Source: Odoribacter sp036657595 (GTDB lineage: Bacteria; Bacteroidota; Bacteroidia; Bacteroidales; Marinifilaceae). From it: a stretch of DNA of 34,895 nt. How positions within the stretch are numbered: the first letter of the stretch is position 1; each line of letters begins with the position of its first letter. The stretch is from assembly GCA_036657595.1 (NCBI GenBank), contig JAVXFZ010000027.1, positions 1-34,895 of the forward strand, written 5' to 3'. This document shows, in pieces, positions 7,142 through 13,552 of this stretch. The notes beneath the pieces are model-generated. The model did no database searches. It saw only the letters and a program-made list of their open reading frames with translations, and had not been told where the DNA came from. The translations under genes were made by a program, and so were the position numbers.

Positions 7142-9415
7142 TTAAAGCCCCACGGTATTAAGATCGTTTACTGCTGACACCAAAGCCTCCGCTACGGCTG
7201 TTTTCACCCGTCCCATATCGTTACCGATATTGGCGGTGTGAATTTCAAAGTGTTCAATCAGACTACCGATATGTGTGTTGATGTTTCGGATTTTACTTTC
7301 ACCTCCGCCGCCTCCAATGCTGCCAATTCCGTCCGAAATCGGATTGCCGTCCGGATTGCCATCGCCGGGTGTTATACCTTCGGGTGGAGTTCCGCCAGGA
7401 GGTTGTTCAATATAGTCGTCTATACTCACTCTGGCTGCTTTGGCTTTATCTCGGCGGGTGCGGTATTCTTCCAGGGTCATTCCCCGCTTTTCGGCTTCCC
7501 CCTGGTCTGCCCGGTCGGTTTCGATCTGATCTTCCTCTCCCGTCAGGTTAAACCCCTTGCGTAAGTTTTTGATGGATTCCACTCCGGAAGCGGCATATTT
7601 GCCAATACCCGGAATCTTTGCAACCAATTCTAAGATGGATTGTATGGGTTTGAGAAAAAAATCCAGCAATACGATCCCAATTCGTTTGATTGCTCCCAGT
7701 ATTCCGTCTGCCTGAAAAACCTCTACAATCGACTGCCAGTTTCTTTTCAGGCTGATAAAAGCAGTGACCAACCAACCGATAGGGCCGAGGAAGGCGAGTA
7801 CGTATTTCCCCCATGAGTCAAATTTGACACAGGCGGTAACGATCAGCCCAATTAGGGCTGCAATCCATCCGATAATAGGAATGCTTTTGATAGCTACCCC
7901 CACGGCCCGGCAGGCCGAAACAGCGGTCAGTTTAAACACGCCGAAGCTGGCAGAGGCTGTTGCCGAAAATCCTGCAGAGGCGGCACCTCCGGTAAACAGG
8001 GAAGCGATCAATGCCCCAATACCTTTGATGCCTGCCCACACGCCGCGTGTTCCAAAATCAAGCACCGCCATACCCGCCCGGATCATGTTTTGTTTGAATC
8101 CAAGCGAAGTGAGCGATGCCGCCTGCATGTCTGCCCGCATGAAAAGCATCTGGTAGTGGAAGGTTTTAAAAGCGGAGGTACTTTGGAGGGTTTTGTACAG
8201 GGGACCCAGTTTGGAGTAGAGAGAAATACAACCAAGGGTAATCCCCTTAAGCAATGGATATAAGCGAGCAAGCGGTGTCAACATACCTAATACAACTTGC
8301 AAAAAAGGTAGAAAAGAACCGGTTAGATTGAATGCTATAATTTTTAAATCATCCATTTTGGCACGAATCCGGCTCATCTTCTCATTATAGCTCTCCATAA
8401 CAACATCCGCCTGTTCAAAAGCCGTATTCGTTCCCTGAATGGCTTTGTTGTAACTGTCCATCTGATCAATCCCGGAGAGGAGTGCAAGAGCTGCATTGTT
8501 GTTTTCCTTGCCGAAAAGCTTTGTCACCAATGCGCTGTCGCCCATAATTCGTTGAAGCGGTCGCAGACGTTCGGATAGCGACAGGGATTGATTGGTCAGC
8601 GTTTTCATATCGACCCCGGCTGCCTGCAACTCTTCCTGTACATCTTTTGGCAGGAATCGCCCCTGCGCCAGCGTTGCCATCACATTACGCAAGGAGATCC
8701 CACCTTCGCTGCCTTTCTTCCCGGCCTTGTCCAACACCTGGATGGCGGCGTTGGTTTCCGAGAACGACACCCCTGCCATTTTCGCCGCCATACCGCATTG
8801 CTCCAGTGCAGCTTTGATCACCGGGAGTTCCGATGAACCTTCTTTGGCTGCGGCAGCCATGATGTTCATCATGTTTGCCATCTCTTTGGATGCTGCAATC
8901 GGATTGGTGAGCGATACCTGAAACTGGTTCATCGCCGTGGCCAATACTTCGGTTGCTGCCACCGTATTCCCACCCATTGTTTTGGACAGGACAGCCACAT
9001 TTTCGCCCATTGTTTTCAGGGCAGCCGGGGTTTTGGCTATTTCAGGCCCTAACTGCGACAGGATGAGTTTGTAGGATTCCACCCCCTGGACTGCGCTGCC
9101 TCCGAATGTTTTTGCCATGCTCCGGGCTGAATCTTCTATTCTTTTCAGTCCTTCGCCCGTCTCTCCGGTGATGGCAGAGAGGTCGGCAAGCGAGGCATTC
9201 AGGTCGGCTCCGGGTTGAATACCTCTGTTTATTCCGTCCACTAATTTTCCAATCCACTCAGAAGCTTGGTTAAAAACAGCCATTTTACCTTCAAATGTCT
9301 GAAATATATTAACGCTTTTACTTACCTGCTGATTCATTAAGGATACATTATCTGCAATCCCCTGAACGGTATTAATGGCATTTCCACCAACATTTATAAT
9401 ATAATTATATGTCAT
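7142..9415 (-). CDS. tail tape measure protein
   Basis: This 757-residue protein is the longest in the tail operon and lies directly downstream of the chaperone genes. The N-terminal third matches the TP901-type tape measure core: ADLSAITGETGEGLKRIEDS, ARSMAKTFGGSA, VAVLSKTMGGNTVAATEVLA, then SFSETNAAIQVLDKAGKKG. The centre (about 370-570) has several hydrophobic segments rich in Gly, Ala and Ile, typical of the membrane-active part. The C-terminus is Gly/Pro-rich followed by a helical segment. It sets tail length and is ejected ahead of the DNA. At about 150 residues per 20 nm this length suggests a tail near 100 nm, a rough inference. Confidence 0.9.
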   Translation of the reverse strand: MTYNYIINVGGNAINTVQGIADNVSLMNQQVSKSVNIFQTFEGKMAVFNQASEWIGKLVDGINRGIQPGADLNASLADLSAITGETGEGLKRIEDSARSMAKTFGGSAVQGVESYKLILSQLGPEIAKTPAALKTMGENVAVLSKTMGGNTVAATEVLATAMNQFQVSLTNPIAASKEMANMMNIMAAAAKEGSSELPVIKAALEQCGMAAKMAGVSFSETNAAIQVLDKAGKKGSEGGISLRNVMATLAQGRFLPKDVQEELQAAGVDMKTLTNQSLSLSERLRPLQRIMGDSALVTKLFGKENNNAALALLSGIDQMDSYNKAIQGTNTAFEQADVVMESYNEKMSRIRAKMDDLKIIAFNLTGSFLPFLQVVLGMLTPLARLYPLLKGITLGCISLYSKLGPLYKTLQSTSAFKTFHYQMLFMRADMQAASLTSLGFKQNMIRAGMAVLDFGTRGVWAGIKGIGALIASLFTGGAASAGFSATASASFGVFKLTAVSACRAVGVAIKSIPIIGWIAALIGLIVTACVKFDSWGKYVLAFLGPIGWLVTAFISLKRNWQSIVEVFQADGILGAIKRIGIVLLDFFLKPIQSILELVAKIPGIGKYAASGVESIKNLRKGFNLTGEEDQIETDRADQGEAEKRGMTLEEYRTRRDKAKAARVSIDDYIEQPPGGTPPEGITPGDGNPDGNPISDGIGSIGGGGGESKIRNINTHIGSLIEHFEIHTANIGNDMGRVKTAVAEALVSAVNDLNTVGL

Positions 9416-9431
9416 TCTGATTCATTTTTTA

Positions 9432-9459
9432 TATCTTTGCTAAAAATCAGGTTATGGAA
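9432..9459 (+). promoter_or_regulatory. promoter and start region of the first membrane peptide (direct-repeat copy 1)
   Basis: TATCTTTG at 9432-9439 is a perfect match to the Bacteroidota -7 box TAnnTTTG. It starts a 28-bp stretch, running through the ATG at 9454, that is repeated without change at 9643-9670. No TTTG at the -33 position was seen. The short distance to the ATG implies a leader of about 8-10 nt. Confidence 0.65.
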
Positions 9460-9639
9460 ACTATTTTTACTTTTTTCGGGCAAACTTTAACCATCATTAT
9501 TATAGTCTTATCTATAATAGCTCCGTTTTGGTTTTTTTATCGATTAATCAAGCAGGACTTCTTTGGAAAAAACAATAAAGACACCGACATCACCACAACA
9601 AACATCACCATTAACATCATTCCTGAAAAAGAAAGTTGA
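9454..9639 (+). CDS. small single-pass membrane protein, paralogue 1
   Basis: This 61-residue protein has an N-terminal METIFTFFG, one strong transmembrane segment (about residues 10-30, LTIIIIVLSIIAPFWFFYRL), then a charged linker and a Thr/Ile-rich tail with TTNITINI. It is a tandem paralogue of the next gene: both start with METIxTFFG or MEAIYTFFG and share the NITINI tail and the 28-bp promoter-start sequence. It lies between the tape measure start and the chaperone end, on the opposite strand from both. A cargo membrane protein expressed from its own promoter is the likely reading. Superinfection exclusion is a guess only. Confidence 0.75.
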   Translation: METIFTFFGQTLTIIIIVLSIIAPFWFFYRLIKQDFFGKNNKDTDITTTNITINIIPEKES

Positions 9640-9642
9640 CTT

Positions 9643-9670
9643 TATCTTTGCTAAAAATCAGGTTATGGAA
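9643..9670 (+). promoter_or_regulatory. promoter and start region of the second membrane peptide (direct-repeat copy 2)
   Basis: This is identical over 28 bp to 9432-9459, including TATCTTTG at 9643-9650 and the ATG at 9665. It starts 3 nt after the stop of paralogue 1, so the second copy has its own promoter and is not simply co-transcribed. Confidence 0.65.
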
Positions 9671-9853
9671 GCTATTTACACCTTTTTCGGACACGCTTTA
9701 GCTTATATTATTGTTATAGGATTAATATTGGCGGCGTTTGCGTTTATAGTTCAATTGATAAAAGAAGAATGGTTTCCTGATAAAAACACCTTCAACATCA
9801 CCATCAACATCACCGACGACTCAGAATCTGATCAGGATACGAAAAAATCCTAA
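9665..9853 (+). CDS. small single-pass membrane protein, paralogue 2
   Basis: This 62-residue protein has one transmembrane segment (about residues 11-32, LAYIIVIGLILAAFAFIVQL), then KEEWFPDKN and the NITINIT tail shared with paralogue 1. The frame is open upstream to an ATG at 9563, but the start at 9665 is chosen because it restores the MEAIYTFFG N-terminus and the repeated promoter-start block. Its stop codon (9851-9853) overlaps the stop of the frameshifted chaperone on the other strand (9850-9852), so the two genes converge with a 3-bp overlap. Sequence divergence between the paralogues suggests an old duplication. Confidence 0.75.
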   Translation: MEAIYTFFGHALAYIIVIGLILAAFAFIVQLIKEEWFPDKNTFNITINITDDSESDQDTKKS

Positions 9854-10406
9854 CCCTCTTTTCCGCCAAACAATCCCACTGCCATTTTTGCCAGGTTCCG
9901 AAGTCTGTTTTGCTCTATCCATACCGCCTCACAAAACAACTGTGCCCAACGTTCTTTGCTCAATTTTCCCGGTTCTATGCCGAAATTGGCACGGATCAGG
10001 GCGTTCCCTTTCGGAAGATCATCTTCATCCTCTTCCGTGCTGATGCGAAACGCCCCTACCAGTTTTTTAACGTTGCAATGCCGACATTCATCATTTCATT
10101 CAAAATACCGATAGCGGCCATTTTAATGATAGCATCCTCTTTCATCATCTCATCACCGCCCAGCCAGCAGTTATCAAACAGCACATTGGATGCCTTGATT
10201 TCATCTGTTTTTGCCATTTTTGTCACAGCACTGATCGTGTTCATATCCGGTCGGTGGAATACTCCCGTGTAGACATCTTCACCGTCCGTGACGGTGACGC
10301 TGCTTACCCTTCGGTATTTTGCTTTCCACATCGCCAGTATTTCCTGAGTTACGCTTGCCGGGAGAGTCGTTTCCTGTAATTCTTCTTTTGTTTCTTCTTT
10401 TTCCAT
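9850..10406 (-). CDS. long tail assembly chaperone made by -1 ribosomal frameshift
   Basis: The 0-frame product ends at 10056, but the minus-strand mRNA reads TTA AAA AAC just before that stop. This contains the classic slippery heptamer A-AAA-AAC (window 10062-10068). A -1 slip there continues in frame for 70 codons to a TAG at 9850-9852, giving a 185-residue fusion. The extension (...STEEDEDDLPKGNALIRANF, KLSKERWAQLFCEAVWIEQN...) has good protein-like composition and fills the gap up to the convergent plus-strand gene. Tail chaperones expressed as short and frameshifted forms between tube and tape measure genes are a conserved feature of long-tailed phages (lambda G/GT, Mu gp41/gp42). Confidence 0.85.
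10056..10406 (-). CDS. short tail assembly chaperone (0-frame product)
   Basis: This 116-residue protein lies between the tube gene (10466-10894) and the tape measure gene, the canonical place for tail assembly chaperones. The N-terminus is acidic (EKEETKEELQETTLPASVTQ), followed by a small alpha/beta domain (WKAKYRRVSSVTVTDGEDVY). It ends KNW immediately after the slippery sequence used to make the longer form. Chaperones of this type coat the tape measure before tube polymerisation and are absent from the virion. Assigned by position and by the frameshift signal. Confidence 0.8.
   Translation of the reverse strand: MEKEETKEELQETTLPASVTQEILAMWKAKYRRVSSVTVTDGEDVYTGVFHRPDMNTISAVTKMAKTDEIKASNVLFDNCWLGGDEMMKEDAIIKMAAIGILNEMMNVGIATLKNW
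10062..10068 (-). promoter_or_regulatory. programmed -1 frameshift slippery site A-AAA-AAC
   Basis: On the minus strand the 0-frame codons are TTA AAA AAC TGG TAG. The heptamer A AAA AAC lets both tRNAs re-pair after a -1 slip. The 0-frame stop follows two codons later and the -1 frame is open for 70 codons. A downstream stimulatory hairpin was not worked out. Confidence 0.85.
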
Positions 10407-10421
10407 TATTTTATTATTTGA

Positions 10422-10450
10422 GATCAGGGACTATGGTTTAATCCCTGATC
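10422..10450 (-). promoter_or_regulatory. intercistronic hairpin between tube and chaperone genes
   Basis: GATCAGGGA at 10422-10430 pairs perfectly with TCCCTGATC at 10442-10450 around an 11-nt loop. It sits between the stop of the tube gene and the start of the chaperone gene on the minus-strand mRNA. No T-run follows on the minus strand, so partial termination or mRNA-end protection that keeps tube mRNA abundant is a likely role (inference). Confidence 0.6.
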
Positions 10451-10465
10451 TTGTTTTAAATCAAA

Positions 10466-10894
10466 TTACTTCCAAATGATTCGTGACACAACCAGTTCCA
10501 GTTCCACTTCCTGTTTGGTATCGCCCTCTTTCCAGGCACGCTTGTTTGCCTTAAACTGGCAATCCTTGATCACATGGTTTACGATTTGTCCGTTTGCGGG
10601 CAAATAACAAACTACGATGTCAAAGGGGGCAATGTCCTGAATGCGCCCGTTCAATGCTTGCGCCTGTATCGCTTCGACCTCCTGCATAAACAGGGTGATC
10701 TTTGCCGACGGAGTGATCCGCCCTTTACTGCGCGACACCGGATAACGACCGGCACCGTAGTTGTTCATCACCTCCTGGTCTTCGCCATACTCAATCGCTG
10801 TAATTCCGGTCACAGGTACGCCGGCAATGTTGGTTACGATGGATCCCCAATCGTAGGCCAATCCGTTTATTAATGGTATTCCGTTCATATTCAT
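10466..10894 (-). CDS. tail tube protein
   Basis: This 142-residue protein lies directly after the sheath gene and before the chaperones, as in all contractile-tail operons. The sequence is beta-rich, as expected for the tube fold (YDWGSIVTNIAGVPVTGITA, RSKGRITPSAKITLFMQEVE, KQEVELELVVSRIIWK). The tube polymerises inside the sheath and conducts DNA. Length fits Mu gp40-type tubes. No extra Ig-like domain is present. Likely one of the most expressed late proteins, in line with the hairpin that follows it. Confidence 0.8.
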   Translation of the reverse strand: MNMNGIPLINGLAYDWGSIVTNIAGVPVTGITAIEYGEDQEVMNNYGAGRYPVSRSKGRITPSAKITLFMQEVEAIQAQALNGRIQDIAPFDIVVCYLPANGQIVNHVIKDCQFKANKRAWKEGDTKQEVELELVVSRIIWK

Positions 10895-10940
10895 TATATA
10901 AAATAATTTTAATGGTTTTAAAATGAATGCGCCAACAGGC

Positions 10941-12134
10941 TTACTTCAATTTTGTGGTAAAACCGATTTTTACTTTCACTTTTCGCATCACACCCACCTG
11001 CACTTTGAGGATAATAAACTCAACGGTCGAAGTGGTCAGTACATTCTGGTTTGGATCAATTTTCACAAGGTATCCGCTCAATTCTCCCGCCTTTTCCATA
11101 TCTTCCAATTGTTTGCCGGCAAGTTGCTCGAGGAACGTAACGGTATCCGGACTAATCTTTCCGGTTTCCGCGTCGATACTCAGCGAACCACCCAGATAGG
11201 GAAGAATATAGGTACGGATGCCTCGCACTGCCTTGTCCATTGTCCGCACCGCTTCCAGATAAGCGTAGTCGCTTTGAGCTTCATCCATTGTGTGACTGTC
11301 GTTCATATAGGTTCCTGAAAGTCCGTTATAGGTAATCAGGAACAAAAAACGCTTGGCATCCAGTTCATCAATCACTGCCCGATCTAAATCTCTCAGCAGT
11401 GTTCCGTCAGCAAATGCTGCCAGGTCTATACCTGTCGGGAATTTCTGTACCCACCCGATACTTTCATGTACGGCAGCTTTGGATACGATACCCAGAACAA
11501 CCCCGATGCAAGTAACCGACTTCTTTCCGGTATTTTCGGCCGATGTATATAGTTCGGCACCCACGCCGCAACCAGCTTGTCCGATCACTACCGATACATT
11601 CTTTTTACCACTACCGCCCATTTTTGTCAGAGCGGAAATGTTTTCAATTTTACAGGAATAAAGCAATGACAGCGGAGCATCCTGTGCTTCGAGAATATCC
11701 GCAACACCCTGCAATGTGGTCAGATCGTCTGCCGCCAACTTCTGTTCCGGAACATAAACCGCCAGTTGACGGAGTTTACCTTCTGCAAAGTTTTGCATCT
11801 GTTTTACTTCTGCAAAATCATAAGCAGATGCTGGAGTGGCAAAAATACCGAGATACAACACGATGGACGGGTTGATACGGAAAATCTCACTCAGGTGGTA
11901 ATGTAATACTTTTATTTGCCAGGCAGTGTTCGTTGCGGTAATACCCAATAACTCCGCCCGCTCAATAGTCGAAACGGCAATGATCCGTCTGGTTGTTGAA
12001 AATCCATCGGTGCCCTGCGCTGCTGTCGGAAGCGAAGCGTCCGGCATATAGGTCATAAAACCACTGATATGGTCCTCACCGGGTAATGCTTTGACAACAC
12101 CTCCCTGACCACGTATAAATTCAATTTTATTCAT
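10941..12134 (-). CDS. contractile tail sheath protein (DUF2586-type)
   Basis: This 397-residue protein has the layout of the DUF2586 tail sheath family of Bacteroidota Mu-like phages. The N-terminus contains RGQGGVVKALPGEDHISGFM, a Rossmann-like middle domain includes LPTAAQGTDGF and DLTTLQGVADILEAQDAPLS, and the C-terminal part includes LDAKRFLFLITYNGLSGTY. The family end domain follows (YILPYLGGSLSIDAETGKIS). The start ATG overlaps the stop of the 56-residue gene upstream (ATGA). The sheath contracts on infection to drive the tube through the envelope. Shorter than Mu gpL (about 495 residues). Confidence 0.85.
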   Translation of the reverse strand: MNKIEFIRGQGGVVKALPGEDHISGFMTYMPDASLPTAAQGTDGFSTTRRIIAVSTIERAELLGITATNTAWQIKVLHYHLSEIFRINPSIVLYLGIFATPASAYDFAEVKQMQNFAEGKLRQLAVYVPEQKLAADDLTTLQGVADILEAQDAPLSLLYSCKIENISALTKMGGSGKKNVSVVIGQAGCGVGAELYTSAENTGKKSVTCIGVVLGIVSKAAVHESIGWVQKFPTGIDLAAFADGTLLRDLDRAVIDELDAKRFLFLITYNGLSGTYMNDSHTMDEAQSDYAYLEAVRTMDKAVRGIRTYILPYLGGSLSIDAETGKISPDTVTFLEQLAGKQLEDMEKAGELSGYLVKIDPNQNVLTTSTVEFIILKVQVGVMRKVKVKIGFTTKLK

Positions 12135-12301
12135 TTTTTTGTCTGTTTTTTTGTTCTTTCAATTTCGTCTCGGGTTACTTGCCGGCAGTCACTGTTTTGG
12201 CAGTTAAAATACACCTTTCCGGTTTGTTTATCTACCCAAACGACCGATATCCCGAAATTGTCGAATACCAACCGGATCGATTGTTTTAAATGGAAGTTCA
12301 T
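12131..12301 (-). CDS. 56-residue protein of unknown function coupled to spanin and sheath genes
   Basis: This short gene was found by reading the minus strand between the spanin-like and sheath genes. It encodes 56 residues beginning MNFHLKQSIRLVFDNFGISV and ending with a Lys-rich tail, with two cysteines in NCQNSDCRQ. Its ATG overlaps the stop of the upstream gene as ATGA, and its TGA overlaps the ATG of the sheath gene in the same way. Such double coupling strongly supports expression. Two cysteines alone are too few to call a zinc finger. No family recognised. Confidence 0.75.
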   Translation of the reverse strand: MNFHLKQSIRLVFDNFGISVVWVDKQTGKVYFNCQNSDCRQVTRDEIERTKKQTKK

Positions 12302-12768
12302 AACATATTTCTTTTAATAGCTGACACAACAGCTCCCAATATCATTCCAACAATGATATAACTTATCGCGGTTTTAATCCTGTCCCACCAGCTATGTGGT
12401 TTTTCCGATAACGTATCCTGTTGGCTAAGTTCCTGCCGGAGCCGGTAGATTTCTCTGTTCCGGCTTTCTGCTAAAATCTGCAGGCTGTCGCAGGTGGCGG
12501 TAACAACAATCAGGCTATCGCGATACTCTACCCTGATGGCAGCCTGACCGCTTTGTTCCTGAAACATCATCCTGGGCTGCAACTCCGTCACCTCCTTCGC
12601 CGTTAGGCGGAGGGATACCCGAGACTCTGGAACCTTCACCTGAGTCACAGTTGTAATGATCCGCTCCCTCACGCTGTCGGTCACGTGGTTTTGGGTTGTT
12701 TGCGTGATAACCTTTTGCCCGCCGCAGCTCCACATCAACAGGGCAATTAGCAAGGTAACGGCAAACAT
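12298..12768 (-). CDS. putative unimolecular spanin (lipobox plus C-terminal TM)
   Basis: From the ATG at 12768 this is a 156-residue protein with a signal-like N-terminus and lipobox (FAVTLLIALLMWSCGGQ, Cys near residue 15), a Gln/Arg-rich helical middle (RNREIYRLRQELSQQD), and a C-terminal transmembrane segment (ISYIIVGMILGAVVSA). A lipoprotein signal at one end and an inner-membrane anchor at the other is the topology of u-spanins such as T1 gp11, which fuse the two membranes at lysis. The frame is open to 12831, but the extra 21 residues only shadow the overlapping upstream gene. The lipobox is atypical at -3 to -1 (M-W-S) and the N-terminus lacks a basic residue, which weakens the call. 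Confidence 0.6.
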   Translation of the reverse strand: MFAVTLLIALLMWSCGGQKVITQTTQNHVTDSVRERIITTVTQVKVPESRVSLRLTAKEVTELQPRMMFQEQSGQAAIRVEYRDSLIVVTATCDSLQILAESRNREIYRLRQELSQQDTLSEKPHSWWDRIKTAISYIIVGMILGAVVSAIKRNML

Positions 12769-12985
12769 TGCGCTTCTCGATGGCCCGTCGGATATATCCC
12801 AATTCATTGTATAATTTTTGTATATCATCACTTTGTCTGTTTAATGTGTCTAATAAGTTTTCGTAGGCATCATTTGCCGACCGGTTGTCTTCAATCTTAC
12901 TTCGTTTCCGCCCGGCAAACCAGGAAACAAGCGCACAAACGAAACCGGAGGGTAATCCCCATTGCACAAGTGCCATCCAATCCAT
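12515..12985 (-). CDS. small membrane protein of the lysis cassette (holin or spanin partner)
   Basis: This 156-residue protein follows the lysozyme gene and overlaps the spanin-like gene in another frame by 254 nt. The N-terminus is a single membrane segment (about residues 9-25, WGLPSGFVCALVSWFAG), followed by a helical, charged region (ENLLDTLNRQSDDIQKLYNE) and a Cys pair (VCRYLANCPVDVEL). The last ~60 residues are low in structure and are probably constrained by the overlapping gene. Proteins of this shape are common beside lysozymes in Bacteroidales phages. A holin or inner-membrane lysis partner is inferred from position. Confidence 0.6.
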   Translation of the reverse strand: MDWMALVQWGLPSGFVCALVSWFAGRKRSKIEDNRSANDAYENLLDTLNRQSDDIQKLYNELGYIRRAIEKRNVCRYLANCPVDVELRRAKGYHANNPKPRDRQREGADHYNCDSGEGSRVSGIPPPNGEGGDGVAAQDDVSGTKRSGCHQGRVSR

Positions 12986-13009
12986 ATTCTTTCTTTTTCT
13001 TTAATATAC

Positions 13010-13061
13010 CTCCGGAGACCGGCGTGTCGCCGGGTACTTATATTGCTTTACTTCTTTGTGT
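13010..13061 (-). repeat. REP-like dispersed element, copy 1
   Basis: CCTCCGG, then a GC hairpin (CCGGCG-TGT-CGCCGG, about 13019-13033), then a 23-nt block at 13039-13061 (starts TATATTGCTT, ends CTTTGTGT). The 23-nt block recurs exactly in reverse complement at 17896-17918. It occupies the 108-bp gap between lysozyme and the holin-like gene, where it could also act as an mRNA hairpin. The style resembles short repeats dispersed in Bacteroidales chromosomes, which would mean exchange with host DNA. Confidence 0.7.
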
Positions 13062-13093
13062 GTGGGCTTTATATCTCTCCAGTGTATAGCCGG

Positions 13094-13534
13094 TTAACTA
13101 AAATATAACTCCGCTTCGTCCGCCCGTCGTTTTGCTAATCCTTCCAGGCATTGTCCGCCTGCGTTCACCCATTTGCCGAACTCCGCCCGAATGCTCCGAT
13201 CGTCTGGATTTGCGAGGGCTTTGCGGCACAGGGTGGAAGTATTAAAATTACGGGTACCAACATTGAATGTGAAACTTACCAACGCGTCAAACTGATTTTG
13301 AGTGAAAGGCCGGGAGGCCCGGATGGCGGCGGACGCTACCGCCCGCTCTGCCCATCCGATATCCCCGCGAAGTAACCTGTCGGCTTCACTACTCGTTATC
13401 ACCATCCCCATACGTGCCGTACTGGTGTGTCCGTAGCCAATTGTCACCACTCCTGCCGGGCATTTATAAGCCTCCAGCCTTAATCCCTCCAGCCGTTTAA
13501 TCAGCCTCAAACCTTTTTCGCTCGTTCTCATCAC
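13094..13534 (-). CDS. phage lysozyme (GH24 endolysin)
   Basis: This 146-residue protein is a clear GH24 lysozyme: E16 in the KRLEGLRLEAY motif is the catalytic acid, followed by AYKCPAG and T31 in VVTIGYGHT, the hallmark of P21/P1-type phage lysozymes. The family's C-terminal helices follow (FTQNQFDALVSFTFNVGT). It cleaves peptidoglycan between MurNAc and GlcNAc. No signal peptide or SAR segment is seen, so export would depend on a holin. It heads the lysis block, followed by the holin-like and spanin-like genes, and lies right after the capsid gene, so lysis genes are embedded between head and tail genes. Confidence 0.9.
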   Translation of the reverse strand: MMRTSEKGLRLIKRLEGLRLEAYKCPAGVVTIGYGHTSTARMGMVITSSEADRLLRGDIGWAERAVASAAIRASRPFTQNQFDALVSFTFNVGTRNFNTSTLCRKALANPDDRSIRAEFGKWVNAGGQCLEGLAKRRADEAELYFS

Positions 13535-13552
13535 TTATCCTTTTTAGGCTTC

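Noticed and set aside
12769..12831. Longer start for the spanin-like gene
   Set aside because: It would bury the signal peptide behind 21 residues that lie within the conserved coding region of the overlapping gene.
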